A DNA stretch of 25,698 bases from Bacillota bacterium (GTDB lineage Bacteria > Bacillota > Dehalobacteriia > UBA4068), in the NCBI GenBank assembly GCA_009778255.1, contig WRKD01000222.1, positions 1-25,698 of the forward strand, given 5' to 3'. Positions 8,338 through 16,369 of this stretch are shown piece after piece (position 1 is the stretch's first letter; every line of letters begins with the position of its first letter). The position numbers and the translations under genes were made by a program. The notes beneath the pieces were generated by a model. The model made no database searches. It was not told the origin of the DNA and saw nothing but the letters and a program-made list of their open reading frames with translations.

Positions 8338-9534
8338 ATGGAAAAGAGTATAAGCATTTTATTAAAAAGTATTATTGGAGGCATTTTACTATTCACTATG
8401 TTTGTTGGTATTTTTTTATGGTCAAGTGATACGGTGCTGGCAGCGGATGCAGATATTGCCATAAACGAAACAACATTCCCCGACGCCGCTTTCCGAGCAT
8501 ATATTAGCGAGCAAGTGGATAAAAATAAAGACGGTATGCTTTCGCCAACAGAGATTGCACTGGAAAGCACGCTATTTATAGGTGAAAAGGGCATTGCCAA
8601 CTTACAGGGAATAGAGTATTTTACAGCATTAACTTCCCTATACTGCTCTTCTAATAATTTGATTACGCTCGATCTTAGCAGTAATATAGCACTGACTTTA
8701 TTGTTTTGTGATAATAACCGACTTAACTCATTAAATGTGAGCAAATGCGTTAATTTAGCAGCTCTTCACTGTTTTAAGAATAATCTCAACACTTTAGATA
8801 TAAGCAATAATACTAAACTGGAAATGCTAAGATGTAATGACAATTTATTAACTTCTTTAGATATAAGCAAGAATAAAAATTTGCATGCCCTTGATTGTTC
8901 CAACAATAAACTAACCGTTTTAGATGTAGGCAATAATCCTCTACTAGCGTCTCTTACTTGTTTTGGCAATCAACTGGTTAGCGAAGAAGCTGTGGTAGGC
9001 TTAAACAAAAGCGTTACCGAAGAGTATTATTTTGAACCGAAACCACAGCGGCCCATATCGTCGCAGCCAGTTCCGCAAGCCCCGCTTCCGCCAGTAACTC
9101 CGGGTGCTGTGCAAACAGCTTTGCCCACTTCAGCAACTGTAGTGGTAAATGGAGACGTGATCAGTTTTGATGCTTATAATATTAACGGCAATAATTATTT
9201 CAAGCTGCGAGATATTGCCCTGGTTTTAATCGGCAGTTCCAAACAATTTGAGGTTGGTTGGGATGCAGCAGCTAATGCTATCGCTCTTATCAGTAACCGG
9301 GCATATACTAAAGTGGGCGGGGAAATGGCTAAACGCGGCACAGAAAACAAACAAGCCTTGCCCACCACTTCCAAAATATATTTAGATAGCGTTGAAGTAT
9401 TTTTTACTGCTTTCAATATCAGTGGTAATAATTATTTTAAATTGAGGGATATAGGCAAAACTTTTAATTTTGGCGTGGATTGGGAAGAGAGCACGCTCAC
9501 TGTTATTATTGATACCTCGAAAATATATATATAG
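8338..9534 (+). CDS. secreted leucine-rich-repeat protein with two stalk (copper amine oxidase N-like) domains
   Basis: A 398-residue exported protein. Residues 1-36 form a signal or anchor segment with a possible cleavage near VLAADA. An EF-hand-like DKNKDGMLSPTE (61-72) lies in the N-terminal domain typical of Bacillota LRR proteins. Residues 95-213 hold about six 21-residue LRRs of the TpLRR type, each with one Cys at the same place (LYCSSNNL, LFCDNNRL, LHCFKNNL and so on). A Pro-rich linker (234-265) leads to two stalk-domain repeats (about 268-330 and 345-395), both with the GNNYFKLRDI core. Such proteins generally act in surface binding; the ligand is unknown. AGGAGG precedes the ATG. 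There is no sortase motif, so the hydrophobic N-terminus or the stalk repeats may hold it at the cell surface. Confidence 0.85.
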   Translation: MEKSISILLKSIIGGILLFTMFVGIFLWSSDTVLAADADIAINETTFPDAAFRAYISEQVDKNKDGMLSPTEIALESTLFIGEKGIANLQGIEYFTALTSLYCSSNNLITLDLSSNIALTLLFCDNNRLNSLNVSKCVNLAALHCFKNNLNTLDISNNTKLEMLRCNDNLLTSLDISKNKNLHALDCSNNKLTVLDVGNNPLLASLTCFGNQLVSEEAVVGLNKSVTEEYYFEPKPQRPISSQPVPQAPLPPVTPGAVQTALPTSATVVVNGDVISFDAYNINGNNYFKLRDIALVLIGSSKQFEVGWDAAANAIALISNRAYTKVGGEMAKRGTENKQALPTTSKIYLDSVEVFFTAFNISGNNYFKLRDIGKTFNFGVDWEESTLTVIIDTSKIYI

Positions 9535-9577
9535 TAACCCAAGTTAGCAGTGGTAATAAAAAAGTTTTCTTTAACTC

Positions 9578-9606
9578 TTGCGTTTAGCGCTTTTTTCGGT
9601 TATTAT
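9578..9606 (+). promoter_or_regulatory. probable rpsB promoter
   Basis: TTGCGT (9578-9583), a 17-base spacer and TATTAT (9601-9606) match the sigma-A pattern. It lies after the LRR gene stop and leaves an rpsB leader of about 95 bases. Confidence 0.5.
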
Positions 9607-9613
9607 ATTATTT

Positions 9614-9683
9614 GGCGCAAAATACACACGGCGTGATTTGGCCACCCCAGTGCCGACAACGGTGGGCGGATTCTTAAGCGCCG
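9614..9683 (+). promoter_or_regulatory. structured rpsB leader RNA with alternative pairings
   Basis: An outer pairing CGGCG (9629-9633) with CGCCG (9679-9683) encloses an inner hairpin CCACC (9642-9646) / GGTGG (9661-9665). GGCGC (9614-9618) could pair instead with GCGCC (9678-9682), competing for the same bases. The structure ends about 15 bases before the Shine-Dalgarno AGGAGG of rpsB. S2 represses its own operon in some bacteria, so this could be an S2 or regulatory leader. That role is inferred. Confidence 0.35.
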
Positions 9684-9710
9684 GAGGAAAAACAAAAAGG
9701 AGGATTTTCA

Positions 9711-10442
9711 ATGGCAGTTATTTCTATGAAGCAGCTTTTAGAAGCGGGGGTTCATTTCGGGCATCAAACACGACGCTGGAACCCCAAAATGGCTAAATAC
9801 ATTTTCACCGAACGCAATGGCATCTATATTATCGATTTACAAAAAACCGTGCATAAGGTAGACGAAGCCTATCAATTCATCCGCGGCGTGGCAGCGGAAG
9901 GCAAGGCTGTGCTTTTTGTTGGCACAAAAAAACAGGCTCAAGATTCAATAAAAGAAGAAGCTCAACGTTGTGGGCAGTTCTTTGTCAATGAACGTTGGCT
10001 GGGAGGTATGCTCACAAATTTTCATACCATTCAAACGCGTATCGATTATTTACGTTCGCTAGAACGTATGGAACAGGATGGAACCTTTGAAGTACTGCCG
10101 AAAAAAGAAGTTTCTAAATTACGCGCGGAAAAATTTAAACTGGAACGTTTCTTGGGCGGTATCAAAGATATGCGTCGCCTGCCCGGAGCATTGTTTGTAG
10201 TAGACCCGCGCAAAGAGCGCATTGCCGTAGCGGAAGCACGTTTATTGAAAATACCGATAGTGGGTATTGTCGATACAAATTGCGATCCGGATGAAATAGA
10301 TTATGTTATTCCCGGTAACGACGACGCTATTCGGGCTGTAAAGCTTTTAGCCGCAAAAATAGCCGATGCCGTGATAGAAGCGCGCCAGGGAGAAGATACC
10401 CTGGTAATGGAAACTGAATATGTGTCTAAAGTGCAAGAATAG
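9711..10442 (+). CDS. rpsB: 30S ribosomal protein S2
   Basis: The 243-residue product has the typical S2 start (MAVISMKQLLEAGVHFGHQT), the RWNPKM and IYIIDLQKT segments, VGTKKQAQ, NERWLGGMLTNF and the IVDTNCDPD signature. It is a 30S subunit protein needed for S1 binding and for translation initiation in many bacteria. AAGGAGG lies eight to nine bases before ATG 9711. It is the first gene of the conserved rpsB-tsf pair, here behind its own promoter and leader. Confidence 0.98.
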   Translation: MAVISMKQLLEAGVHFGHQTRRWNPKMAKYIFTERNGIYIIDLQKTVHKVDEAYQFIRGVAAEGKAVLFVGTKKQAQDSIKEEAQRCGQFFVNERWLGGMLTNFHTIQTRIDYLRSLERMEQDGTFEVLPKKEVSKLRAEKFKLERFLGGIKDMRRLPGALFVVDPRKERIAVAEARLLKIPIVGIVDTNCDPDEIDYVIPGNDDAIRAVKLLAAKIADAVIEARQGEDTLVMETEYVSKVQE

Positions 10443-10483
10443 AATATTTAAAGTGAAGAAAATAGATTTTGGAGGGATGTTTT

Positions 10484-11134
10484 ATGGCAGAGATTAGCGC
10501 GCAAATGGTAAAAGAACTGCGCGAAAGAACCGGCGCCGGCATGATGGATTGCAAAAGGGCTTTAAGTGACTCGAATGGCGATATGGATAAAGCTATAGAT
10601 TTGCTGCGAGAAAAAGGTTTGGCCGCCGCAGCCAAAAAAGCAGGACGTGTTGCAGCAGAAGGGTTGGTAGAGGCATATATACATGGTGGCGGACGTATTG
10701 GAGTATTGGTGGAAATCAACTGTGAAACCGATTTTGTGGCCAAAACGCCGGAATACAAAGAGTTTTGTCGCGATATTGCTATGCAGATAGCAGCTTCTAA
10801 CCCTGAATATATACGCCGCGAAGAAGTGCCGGAAGAAGTACTTGAGCATGAACGGGCCATTGCACGTGCCCAAGCATTAAATGAAGGTAAACCTGAGAAG
10901 ATAGTAGATAAAATTGTAGATGGGCGGGTTGAAAAATATTATAAAGAAGTTTGCTTATTAGAGCAGCCATTTATTAAAGATACCGATAAAACAGTGCAAA
11001 ATATTGTGACAGAAAAAATAGCCAAAATTGGTGAAAATATTACTGTACGCCGTTTTGCCCGTTATCAGGTTGGCGAAGGAATAGAAAAGAAACAGTGCAA
11101 CTTAGCCGAAGAAGTGGCGGCAATGACAAAATAG
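10484..11134 (+). CDS. tsf: translation elongation factor Ts
   Basis: EF-Ts is the guanine nucleotide exchange factor for EF-Tu. The 216 residues include the N-terminal UBA-like domain (VKELRERTGAGMMDCKRAL) and the core with the EF-Tu contact TDFVAK. It is the shorter form common in Gram-positive bacteria and thermophiles. ATG 10484 is taken as the start because GGAGGG lies seven bases upstream and the family begins MAEIS; the in-frame ATG at 10469 precedes that site. It follows rpsB by 41 bases and a hairpin terminator follows it. Confidence 0.97.
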   Translation: MAEISAQMVKELRERTGAGMMDCKRALSDSNGDMDKAIDLLREKGLAAAAKKAGRVAAEGLVEAYIHGGGRIGVLVEINCETDFVAKTPEYKEFCRDIAMQIAASNPEYIRREEVPEEVLEHERAIARAQALNEGKPEKIVDKIVDGRVEKYYKEVCLLEQPFIKDTDKTVQNIVTEKIAKIGENITVRRFARYQVGEGIEKKQCNLAEEVAAMTK

Positions 11135-11144
11135 TTTTTTTTGT

Positions 11145-11179
11145 AGAGGTTAGAAAATGTAATATGTTTTCTAACCTCT
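11145..11179 (+). terminator. hairpin after tsf
   Basis: A 13-bp perfect stem, AGAGGTTAGAAAA (11145-11157) with TTTTCTAACCTCT (11167-11179), has a nine-base loop. It is followed by TATTTC, a weak T-run, so it may act as a leaky terminator or processing site between tsf and pyrH. Confidence 0.6.
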
Positions 11180-11284
11180 TATTTCTGGTAACTTACTTCA
11201 CAAAACCTATCCAAGACCATTCTGGCTACTGAATTTGTCTTACTTGAAGCTTGCGGCAAAACGCCGTATTAGAGGGAACAGTGC

Positions 11285-12016
11285 ATGATACAGCCAAAAT
11301 ATCAGCGGGTAGTTTTAAAAATTAGCGGGGAAGCGCTGGCTGGCGAGACAACTTTTGGGTTGAATCATCAAACCTTAGCTAATATCGCCACTCAAATATG
11401 GGAAATTAATAGTTTGGGAGTGCAAATAGCTATTGTAGTTGGCGGCGGCAACCTTTGGCGCGGTATAGCCGGCAGCGATCAAGGAATGGATCGGGCTACC
11501 GCCGATTACATGGGTATGCTGGCTACGGTTATGAATGCCTTAGCCCTGCAAGATGCATTAGAAAAAGCCGAAGTGCCCAGCCGCGTACAAACGGCTATAG
11601 AAATGCGCGCTTTGGCAGAACCATATATTCGACTGCGCGCTATCCGTCATTTAGAGAAAAACCGTGTAGTTATTTTTGCAGCCGGTACAGGCAATCCCTA
11701 TTTTTCCACCGATACCACTGCAGCCTTACGAGCTGCCGAGATTGGGGCGGAAGTCATTTTGATGGCTAAAAAAGTAGACGGCGTATATGATAGCGACCCT
11801 AAAACTAATCCTATAGCGCATCGCTTCGAACGTTTGGACTATATGGAAGTGCTGAATATGGGCTTAAAAGTGATGGATTCCACCGCCGCCAGTTTATGTA
11901 AAGATAATAATATACCCCTGATTGTATTCGATATCAACGGGCAGGGAAATATTAAAAGAGCAGTTTTGGGAGAAAATATCGGAACTTATATAGGAGGTGA
12001 AAATGGTGATAACTGA
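11285..12016 (+). CDS. pyrH: UMP kinase
   Basis: This hexameric enzyme phosphorylates UMP to UDP with ATP in pyrimidine nucleotide synthesis and belongs to the amino-acid kinase fold. The 243 residues show KISGEALAG at the N-terminus, the GGGNLWRG glycine loop, the GTGNPYFSTDTTAALRAAEI segment that binds UMP, and the nucleotide-binding KKVDGVYDSDP. GAGGG lies eight bases before ATG 11285. The preceding gap holds the tsf hairpin but no confident promoter. The 3' end overlaps frr by 14 bases, so pyrH and frr are translationally linked. Confidence 0.97.
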   Translation: MIQPKYQRVVLKISGEALAGETTFGLNHQTLANIATQIWEINSLGVQIAIVVGGGNLWRGIAGSDQGMDRATADYMGMLATVMNALALQDALEKAEVPSRVQTAIEMRALAEPYIRLRAIRHLEKNRVVIFAAGTGNPYFSTDTTAALRAAEIGAEVILMAKKVDGVYDSDPKTNPIAHRFERLDYMEVLNMGLKVMDSTAASLCKDNNIPLIVFDINGQGNIKRAVLGENIGTYIGGENGDN

Positions 12017-12563
12017 TCTAATAACTGATGCGGAAAACCGAATGGAAAAAGTGATAGAAAATATGGTAAGAGAATATTCCGCCCTGCGCGCCGGACGTGC
12101 TAATCCTGCGCTTTTAGATAAAGTCATGGTGGAATGCTATGGCGCCTTAACACCCGTTAAGCAAACAGCCAATATCTCTTGTCCAGAGCCTCGGCTAATC
12201 GTGATACAACCATGGGATAAAAACAATATTGCCGCTATTGAAAGGGCGATCATGAAATCGGATTTAGGCATTACACCGATGAGTGATGGCGTGGTTATAC
12301 GTTTAGCTGTACCGCAGCTTACCGAAGAACGTCGACGCGAATTGGTTAAGCTGTGCTCCAAAAGAGCGGAAGAAGCCAAGGTTGCGGTACGTAATGTACG
12401 GCGCGATTTAAATGACGACATCAAGATTATGGAAAAAGCCAAAGAAGCCTCGGAAGACGAATGTAAAAAAGCTTTGGAAGATACGCAAAAACTCACGGAC
12501 AAGTTTGTTAAACGCATTGACGAAATATTACAAAAAAAAGAGGCGGAAATCATGGAGGTTTAG
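12003..12563 (+). CDS. frr: ribosome recycling factor
   Basis: RRF works with EF-G to split post-termination ribosomes. The 186 residues show the family's long helices and YSALRAGRANPALLDKV near the N-terminus, with PWDKNNIAAIERAI and the C-terminal RRDLNDDIK. ATG 12003 is taken as the start, with AGGAGG five bases upstream inside the end of pyrH. A GTG at 11997 abuts that site and cannot use it. The gene overlaps pyrH by 14 bases, as in the usual pyrH-frr pair. Confidence 0.97.
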   Translation: MVITDLITDAENRMEKVIENMVREYSALRAGRANPALLDKVMVECYGALTPVKQTANISCPEPRLIVIQPWDKNNIAAIERAIMKSDLGITPMSDGVVIRLAVPQLTEERRRELVKLCSKRAEEAKVAVRNVRRDLNDDIKIMEKAKEASEDECKKALEDTQKLTDKFVKRIDEILQKKEAEIMEV

Positions 12564-12585
12564 TTAAAAATCCTAAATATTTATG

Positions 12586-12614
12586 TTGATTTTTTTGGCT
12601 AAAGCGTTTAATAT
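12586..12614 (+). promoter_or_regulatory. probable ferredoxin promoter
   Basis: TTGATT (12586-12591), 17 bases, then TAATAT (12609-12614) fit a sigma-A promoter located between frr and the ferredoxin gene, about 45 bases before the ferredoxin start. Confidence 0.5.
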
Positions 12615-12665
12615 AGTTGAGTAAGCAAATTATTGTTTGCCATATTATTTAAAGGAGGTGTAAGA

Positions 12666-12830
12666 ATGGCTTTTGTGATTACCGAAGATTGCTTGGCTTG
12701 CGGCGCTTGTTTAACCGAATGCCCCAGCGATGCTATTCAGGAAGGCGATGTCTACTCTATTAATGAAGATTGCGTGGAGTGCGGCGCTTGCGTAGATTGT
12801 TGTCCAAATGGTGCAATTCAAGAAAAATAA
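12666..12830 (+). CDS. clostridial-type 2[4Fe-4S] ferredoxin
   Basis: This 54-residue electron carrier has two complete cluster motifs: CLACGACLTECP (C9, C12, C15, C19) and CVECGACVDCCP (C36, C39, C42, C46, plus an extra C45). Each motif supplies three ligands to one cluster and the fourth to the other. Length and symmetry match the low-potential ferredoxins of anaerobic Bacillota. ATG 12666 is chosen because GGAGGTG lies six to seven bases upstream and the family begins MAFxI; the in-frame ATG at 12633 lies before that site. It has its own promoter and ends at a bidirectional terminator, so it seems monocistronic. The gene points to anaerobic metabolism. Confidence 0.95.
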   Translation: MAFVITEDCLACGACLTECPSDAIQEGDVYSINEDCVECGACVDCCPNGAIQEK

Positions 12831-12832
12831 CT

Positions 12833-12870
12833 CCTAAAAAGAAATCCGCGCAAGCGGTTTTCTTTTTAGG
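12833..12870. terminator. bidirectional intrinsic terminator between ferredoxin and tagA
   Basis: CCTAAAAAGAAA pairs with TTTCTTTTTAGG, and inside it CCGC-GCAA-GCGG forms the apical stem. On either strand the GC stem is followed by a T-run (TTTTCTTTTT on +, ATTTCTTTTT on -), so it can end transcripts of both the ferredoxin and the convergent wall operon. Confidence 0.85.
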
Positions 12871-12933
12871 ACGCCTCTAAATACCCACTCATCACCATCT
12901 TCGCCGGCAATTCGGAGTAATTTGAGGCGTCCT
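12868..12933. repeat. inverted repeat nested with the terminator
   Basis: AGGACGCCTCTAAAT (12868-12882) is complementary to ATTTGAGGCGTCCT (12920-12933) with one bulge and a 37-base loop. In addition AACTCCTA at 12829 can pair with TAGGAGTT at 12935-12942, which includes the tagA stop. The second arm matches the outer segments as if the terminator hairpin were inserted into the first arm. Confidence 0.7.
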
Positions 12934-13653
12934 TTAGGAGTTTTGTATAACTTTCCATATAAATTTGGGTATCACCAGTATACGTAGAAAGCGTCCGGGT
13001 TGCAAAATTAAACGCCATAGCCATTCCAGCCGCAACCTTTGCATAAAACGCGGCGCACGCTTAACCCGACCGGCTATCACATCGAAGCTGCCTCCTACAC
13101 CAATTGTTACAGCAACATTTAGCTTATTCTGATATAAGGCGCAAAACCGTTCCTGAAAAGGTAAACCTAAAGCAACAAATAGTATTTGCGGCGCGGCGGT
13201 GTTGATTTCTTCCAACACCGCTTCTTCTGTACCTTTAAAATAGCCATGATGAAAACCGCATATTTGCAAGCCGATAAAGCGTTCTTTTAGTTTGAACGCC
13301 GCCTCTTGTGCTATACCTTCTTGTGCGCCCAGAAGAAAAACACGCCAGCTTTCTTGCGCTGCACGGGAACAGACAGAAATCATTAAATCGATTCCGGTAA
13401 CGCGCTCGTTCAGAGGCTGGCCCAGCCTACGGGCAGCCCATAACAAACCTGCACCATCCGGTGTTACTAAAGCAGCATTTTCCACAATTGCAGCGAAAGT
13501 TTTATCCTTAGTGGCTAAATACAAACCTTCCGGATTCAGAGTAACCACCTGTTTAGGTGGTGTTCCTTCATTAAAAGTGCTGATGGCGGTGGCAATAAAA
13601 TCCATAGCCGCCGCCATATCTATTTTGTCTACCCGAATACCTAAAATACGCAT
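12934..13653 (-). CDS. WecG/TagA/CpsF family N-acetylmannosaminyltransferase-type glycosyltransferase
   Basis: This GT26 family enzyme adds a sugar, ManNAc in characterised TagA, to a lipid-linked GlcNAc in the first committed step of wall glycopolymer synthesis at the inner membrane face. The 239 residues show VVTLNPEG (36-43), PDGAGLLWAARRLG (65-78), RVTGID (85-90), FLLGAQEG, LFVALGLPFQERF and GVGGSFDVIAGRVKRAP. T38 and D66 fit the Thr/Asp pair reported as catalytic in bacterial TagA. The C-terminal 40 residues (LEWLWRL, then RFLRI) match the membrane-contact tail. ATG 13653 is chosen because GGGAGAG lies six bases upstream; an in-frame ATG at 13671 lies inside the preceding gene. It begins one base after the upstream LCP stop, the last gene of the operon. 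Confidence 0.9.
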   Translation of the reverse strand: MRILGIRVDKIDMAAAMDFIATAISTFNEGTPPKQVVTLNPEGLYLATKDKTFAAIVENAALVTPDGAGLLWAARRLGQPLNERVTGIDLMISVCSRAAQESWRVFLLGAQEGIAQEAAFKLKERFIGLQICGFHHGYFKGTEEAVLEEINTAAPQILFVALGLPFQERFCALYQNKLNVAVTIGVGGSFDVIAGRVKRAPRFMQRLRLEWLWRLILQPGRFLRILVIPKFIWKVIQNS

Positions 13654-13654
13654 A

Positions 13655-14977
13655 TCATTCTCTCCCGGCATCTAAAGTCGGTTCCGGCAAGGTAGCTGTA
13701 TTCTCCTGCTGCGGCGGCAATTCTTCCAACTGCCCTTGTTGTGAGTCACTTACTTCTGTATCTATCGTGAGAGAGTTTTCTCCCTCTTCATCTATTTTAG
13801 TATCTTGCCCGTCAGCCGGCTCCGGGTTTTCTACATCGGTGTTTTCATTATCTTCGTCGTCTTTGCTGTCTTCATGGTCATTTTCTGCTGCATCCTCTTC
13901 ATCGCCTTCTTCACTATCAACTTTAGCGGGAGCCTTCTCAACTCCTTTACCCTCATCGCTGATAATATGAAAATCTCCCACCTCGCCGCCGGTGATTTCC
14001 GTTATCATTTCTATAGTACCTTTTTTATTCAATATCCAATAATTAATCCATTCACCGGCTTTATTGACCATGTACAGGCCAGTGCCGGGTAATGAATACA
14101 TAGGAATATCCAGTAAATCTGTCTTAAACAAAGCAGCGCCCAATAGCAGGGCTTCGCTAAACGAATAATTACTGCTGGTATGATCCATGCCAATTTTTAC
14201 CAGTTGCGACGCCTGCCAGAGAGAGCTGCCGGCTATTTTTTTAGCCAAGGCGCTAATGAATTTCTGCTGATTCGCAATTCGATCGATATCTCCCATGGGC
14301 AGAGTTCTATAGCGCACAAAAGCTAAAGCATCATAACCATTCAAGGTTTGTAAGCCCTTTTGTATATTGATCTCCTCCGTAGGCTTATACATACGTTGTG
14401 GCACATCTATTTCTACGCCGCCCAAAGCATCTATCATCTGCAGAAACCCGGCAAAATCTATCTCCACGCAATGATCAACTTCTATACCGAAAGTATACTC
14501 GATGGCACTTTCTAATAGTGGCATACCTCCGTAAAAGTAAGCTTCATTGATTTTTGTTTTAATATCTCTGCCGGGACATTGCACATAACTGTCTCTGGGA
14601 ATGGATAGTAGTTTTAATTGATCTGCGTCCCAATTATAAAAAGCAAGTATAATAGTATCGGTGCGATATCTGGTCTCTTCCGGACGCTTATCGGAGCCTA
14701 CTAATAAAGCTACGTCAACTCCGCTTAAGCGAATCACCACTTCTTCTGTTTCCTCTTGCAGTTCCTTTTTCCATTCACTACCGTCTTTTATTTCTCTTTC
14801 TATAACCGGGGCGGTAGCAAAGGCATAGTTCATCCCCAAATAGAAACACCAGCTAATGACAAATAGCAATAGTAGCACATAACTTATTTTTTGTAATACA
14901 GTCAATTTAGCAAACCAGCTGGATTTTTGATGTATGGTGGTGCGGTCTTGAGACCAAAAATCTTGAGAACGAGCCAT
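13655..14977 (-). CDS. LytR-CpsA-Psr (LCP) family wall-polymer ligase, copy 1, acidic tail
   Basis: LCP enzymes transfer lipid-linked glycopolymers to peptidoglycan outside the cell. The 440 residues have a short cytoplasmic start, one membrane segment (about 31-53) and the LCP domain (about 87-300) with RTDTIILAF (R105, D107), LSIPRDSYV (R128, D129), KINEAYFYGG, VEIDFAGF and FVRYRTLPMGDIDRI (R222, R224, D230, D232, R233). These are the usual pyrophosphate- and Mg-binding positions. Residues about 345-440 form a low-complexity tail rich in Asp and Glu, probably in the wall space. GAGG lies eight bases before the ATG. It is a close tandem paralogue of the next gene upstream and is collinear with it to about residue 300. 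Confidence 0.93.
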   Translation of the reverse strand: MARSQDFWSQDRTTIHQKSSWFAKLTVLQKISYVLLLLFVISWCFYLGMNYAFATAPVIEREIKDGSEWKKELQEETEEVVIRLSGVDVALLVGSDKRPEETRYRTDTIILAFYNWDADQLKLLSIPRDSYVQCPGRDIKTKINEAYFYGGMPLLESAIEYTFGIEVDHCVEIDFAGFLQMIDALGGVEIDVPQRMYKPTEEINIQKGLQTLNGYDALAFVRYRTLPMGDIDRIANQQKFISALAKKIAGSSLWQASQLVKIGMDHTSSNYSFSEALLLGAALFKTDLLDIPMYSLPGTGLYMVNKAGEWINYWILNKKGTIEMITEITGGEVGDFHIISDEGKGVEKAPAKVDSEEGDEEDAAENDHEDSKDDEDNENTDVENPEPADGQDTKIDEEGENSLTIDTEVSDSQQGQLEELPPQQENTATLPEPTLDAGRE

Positions 14978-15003
14978 ATAATTAACCTCATTGTATTTTA
15001 GAT

Positions 15004-16353
15004 TTATCTATTATCATCTTCCGGTTCCGGTATAGGCGTGGTTACTATCTGCACATTAGGTTGATCCGTTTTCATTTCCTGTTCCGGTTGTTTTGGCGGT
15101 TCTACTTCCGGTTGTATTTTTGGCTGTTCTTGAGGTTGTTCTATGGGCTGAGATGGCGATTCTTCTAAGGTTTCTTTATTCTGTCCGGTATCTGGCTCTC
15201 CTTCCTCTGCAGGAAGGATATCTTCTGCTATGTTTAGTTCGTCTTCTATTAAGTTATCGCCTGCTGTTTCTGTTGTTGTTGTTTCTGTTGCTGCTTCTTG
15301 TTCTTTTTCTGCCGGTGCAGGAGGCTTTGTAGCGCCTCTGCCGCCATCGCCTATAATATGAAAATCTCCCAGTTCGCCCCCGGTTATTTCTGTGATAATT
15401 TCTACCACACCTTTTTCATTTAATATCCAATAATTACCATTGCCAATATATAAGCCATTGCCGGGTAGAGAGTACATGGGAATATTAAGCAAATCTGTTC
15501 TATATAATGCCGTACCCAAAAGCAGAGCCTCGGGAAGCGTATAATTGCTACTTGTATGTTCCAAACCAATATTTACCAGCTGAGGCGCTTTAAAAACAGA
15601 GCTGCCGCTTATCTTAGCTGTAAGTGCGCGAATAAAGGTTTGCTGATTTACGATACGATCGATATCGCCCATGGGTAAATCGCGAAAGCGCACAAAGGCT
15701 AAGGCGTCGTAACCATTCAATACCTGTAAACCAGGCTTAAGATTTATCTCTTCTGTAGGTTTATACATGCGTTGCGGTACATCTATTTCTACACCTTTCA
15801 AAGCGTTTATCATTTGCAAAAAACCAGCAAAATCAATTTCTACCCAGTGATTTATTTTTAGTCCAAAGGTATATTCTATAACACTTTCTAATAGAGGCAT
15901 GCCTCCATAGAAATAAGCTTCGTTTATTTTAGTTTTAGTAGATTTACCGGGGAACTGCACATAAGAATCTCGTGGAATGGATAGCAGTTTAAGCTCATCC
16001 GTATCCCAATTATAAAAAGCCATTATAATGGTATCGGTACGGTATCTGGTTTCTCCAAAACGTTTGTCGGCGCCTACTAATAAAGTTACTTCAACGCCAT
16101 GCAAACGCACTACTGTATCGCCTGTTTCCTCTTGCATCTGCATAATCCATTCGCTGCCGTCCTTGATATCAAAAGCTTTTTCCGGTGCAATGGCAAAAGC
16201 ATATGTCATACCCAAATAAAAGCACCAACTGATGGCAAACAGCAGTAGTAGGCTATAACAGATTTTTTGTAGGGGTGGCATTTTGCCGAACCATCTTTTT
16301 TTTTGCTGCATGGCATGGCTGTTTTGAGACCAGAAATTACCATTTTGATTCAT
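15004..16353 (-). CDS. LytR-CpsA-Psr (LCP) family wall-polymer ligase, copy 2, Pro/Gln/Glu tail
   Basis: This 449-residue paralogue of the downstream LCP protein keeps all the LCP landmarks at the same residue numbers: membrane segment 31-53, RTDTIIMAF (R105, D107), LSIPRDSYV (R128, D129), KINEAYFYGG, VEIDFAGF and FVRFRDLPMGDIDRI (R222, R224, D230, R233). Both copies therefore look catalytically intact. The tail (about 345-449) differs: Thr-rich, then Glu/Pro/Gln-rich with PQEQPK-like strings. GAGGG lies seven bases before the ATG. It starts 16 bases after the stalk-protein stop and ends 26 bases before the next LCP start, so all are one operon. Confidence 0.93.
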   Translation of the reverse strand: MNQNGNFWSQNSHAMQQKKRWFGKMPPLQKICYSLLLLFAISWCFYLGMTYAFAIAPEKAFDIKDGSEWIMQMQEETGDTVVRLHGVEVTLLVGADKRFGETRYRTDTIIMAFYNWDTDELKLLSIPRDSYVQFPGKSTKTKINEAYFYGGMPLLESVIEYTFGLKINHWVEIDFAGFLQMINALKGVEIDVPQRMYKPTEEINLKPGLQVLNGYDALAFVRFRDLPMGDIDRIVNQQTFIRALTAKISGSSVFKAPQLVNIGLEHTSSNYTLPEALLLGTALYRTDLLNIPMYSLPGNGLYIGNGNYWILNEKGVVEIITEITGGELGDFHIIGDGGRGATKPPAPAEKEQEAATETTTTETAGDNLIEDELNIAEDILPAEEGEPDTGQNKETLEESPSQPIEQPQEQPKIQPEVEPPKQPEQEMKTDQPNVQIVTTPIPEPEDDNR

Positions 16354-16369
16354 AGCTAAACCCTCATAA

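Noticed and set aside
9578..9796. Open frame of 72 codons over the rpsB promoter and leader
   Set aside because: It has no ribosome site, overlaps the promoter and enters rpsB in the wrong frame.
11244..11272. Promoter-like TTGAAG, 17 bases, TATTAG before pyrH
   Set aside because: The -10 would overlap the pyrH ribosome site and leave no usable leader.
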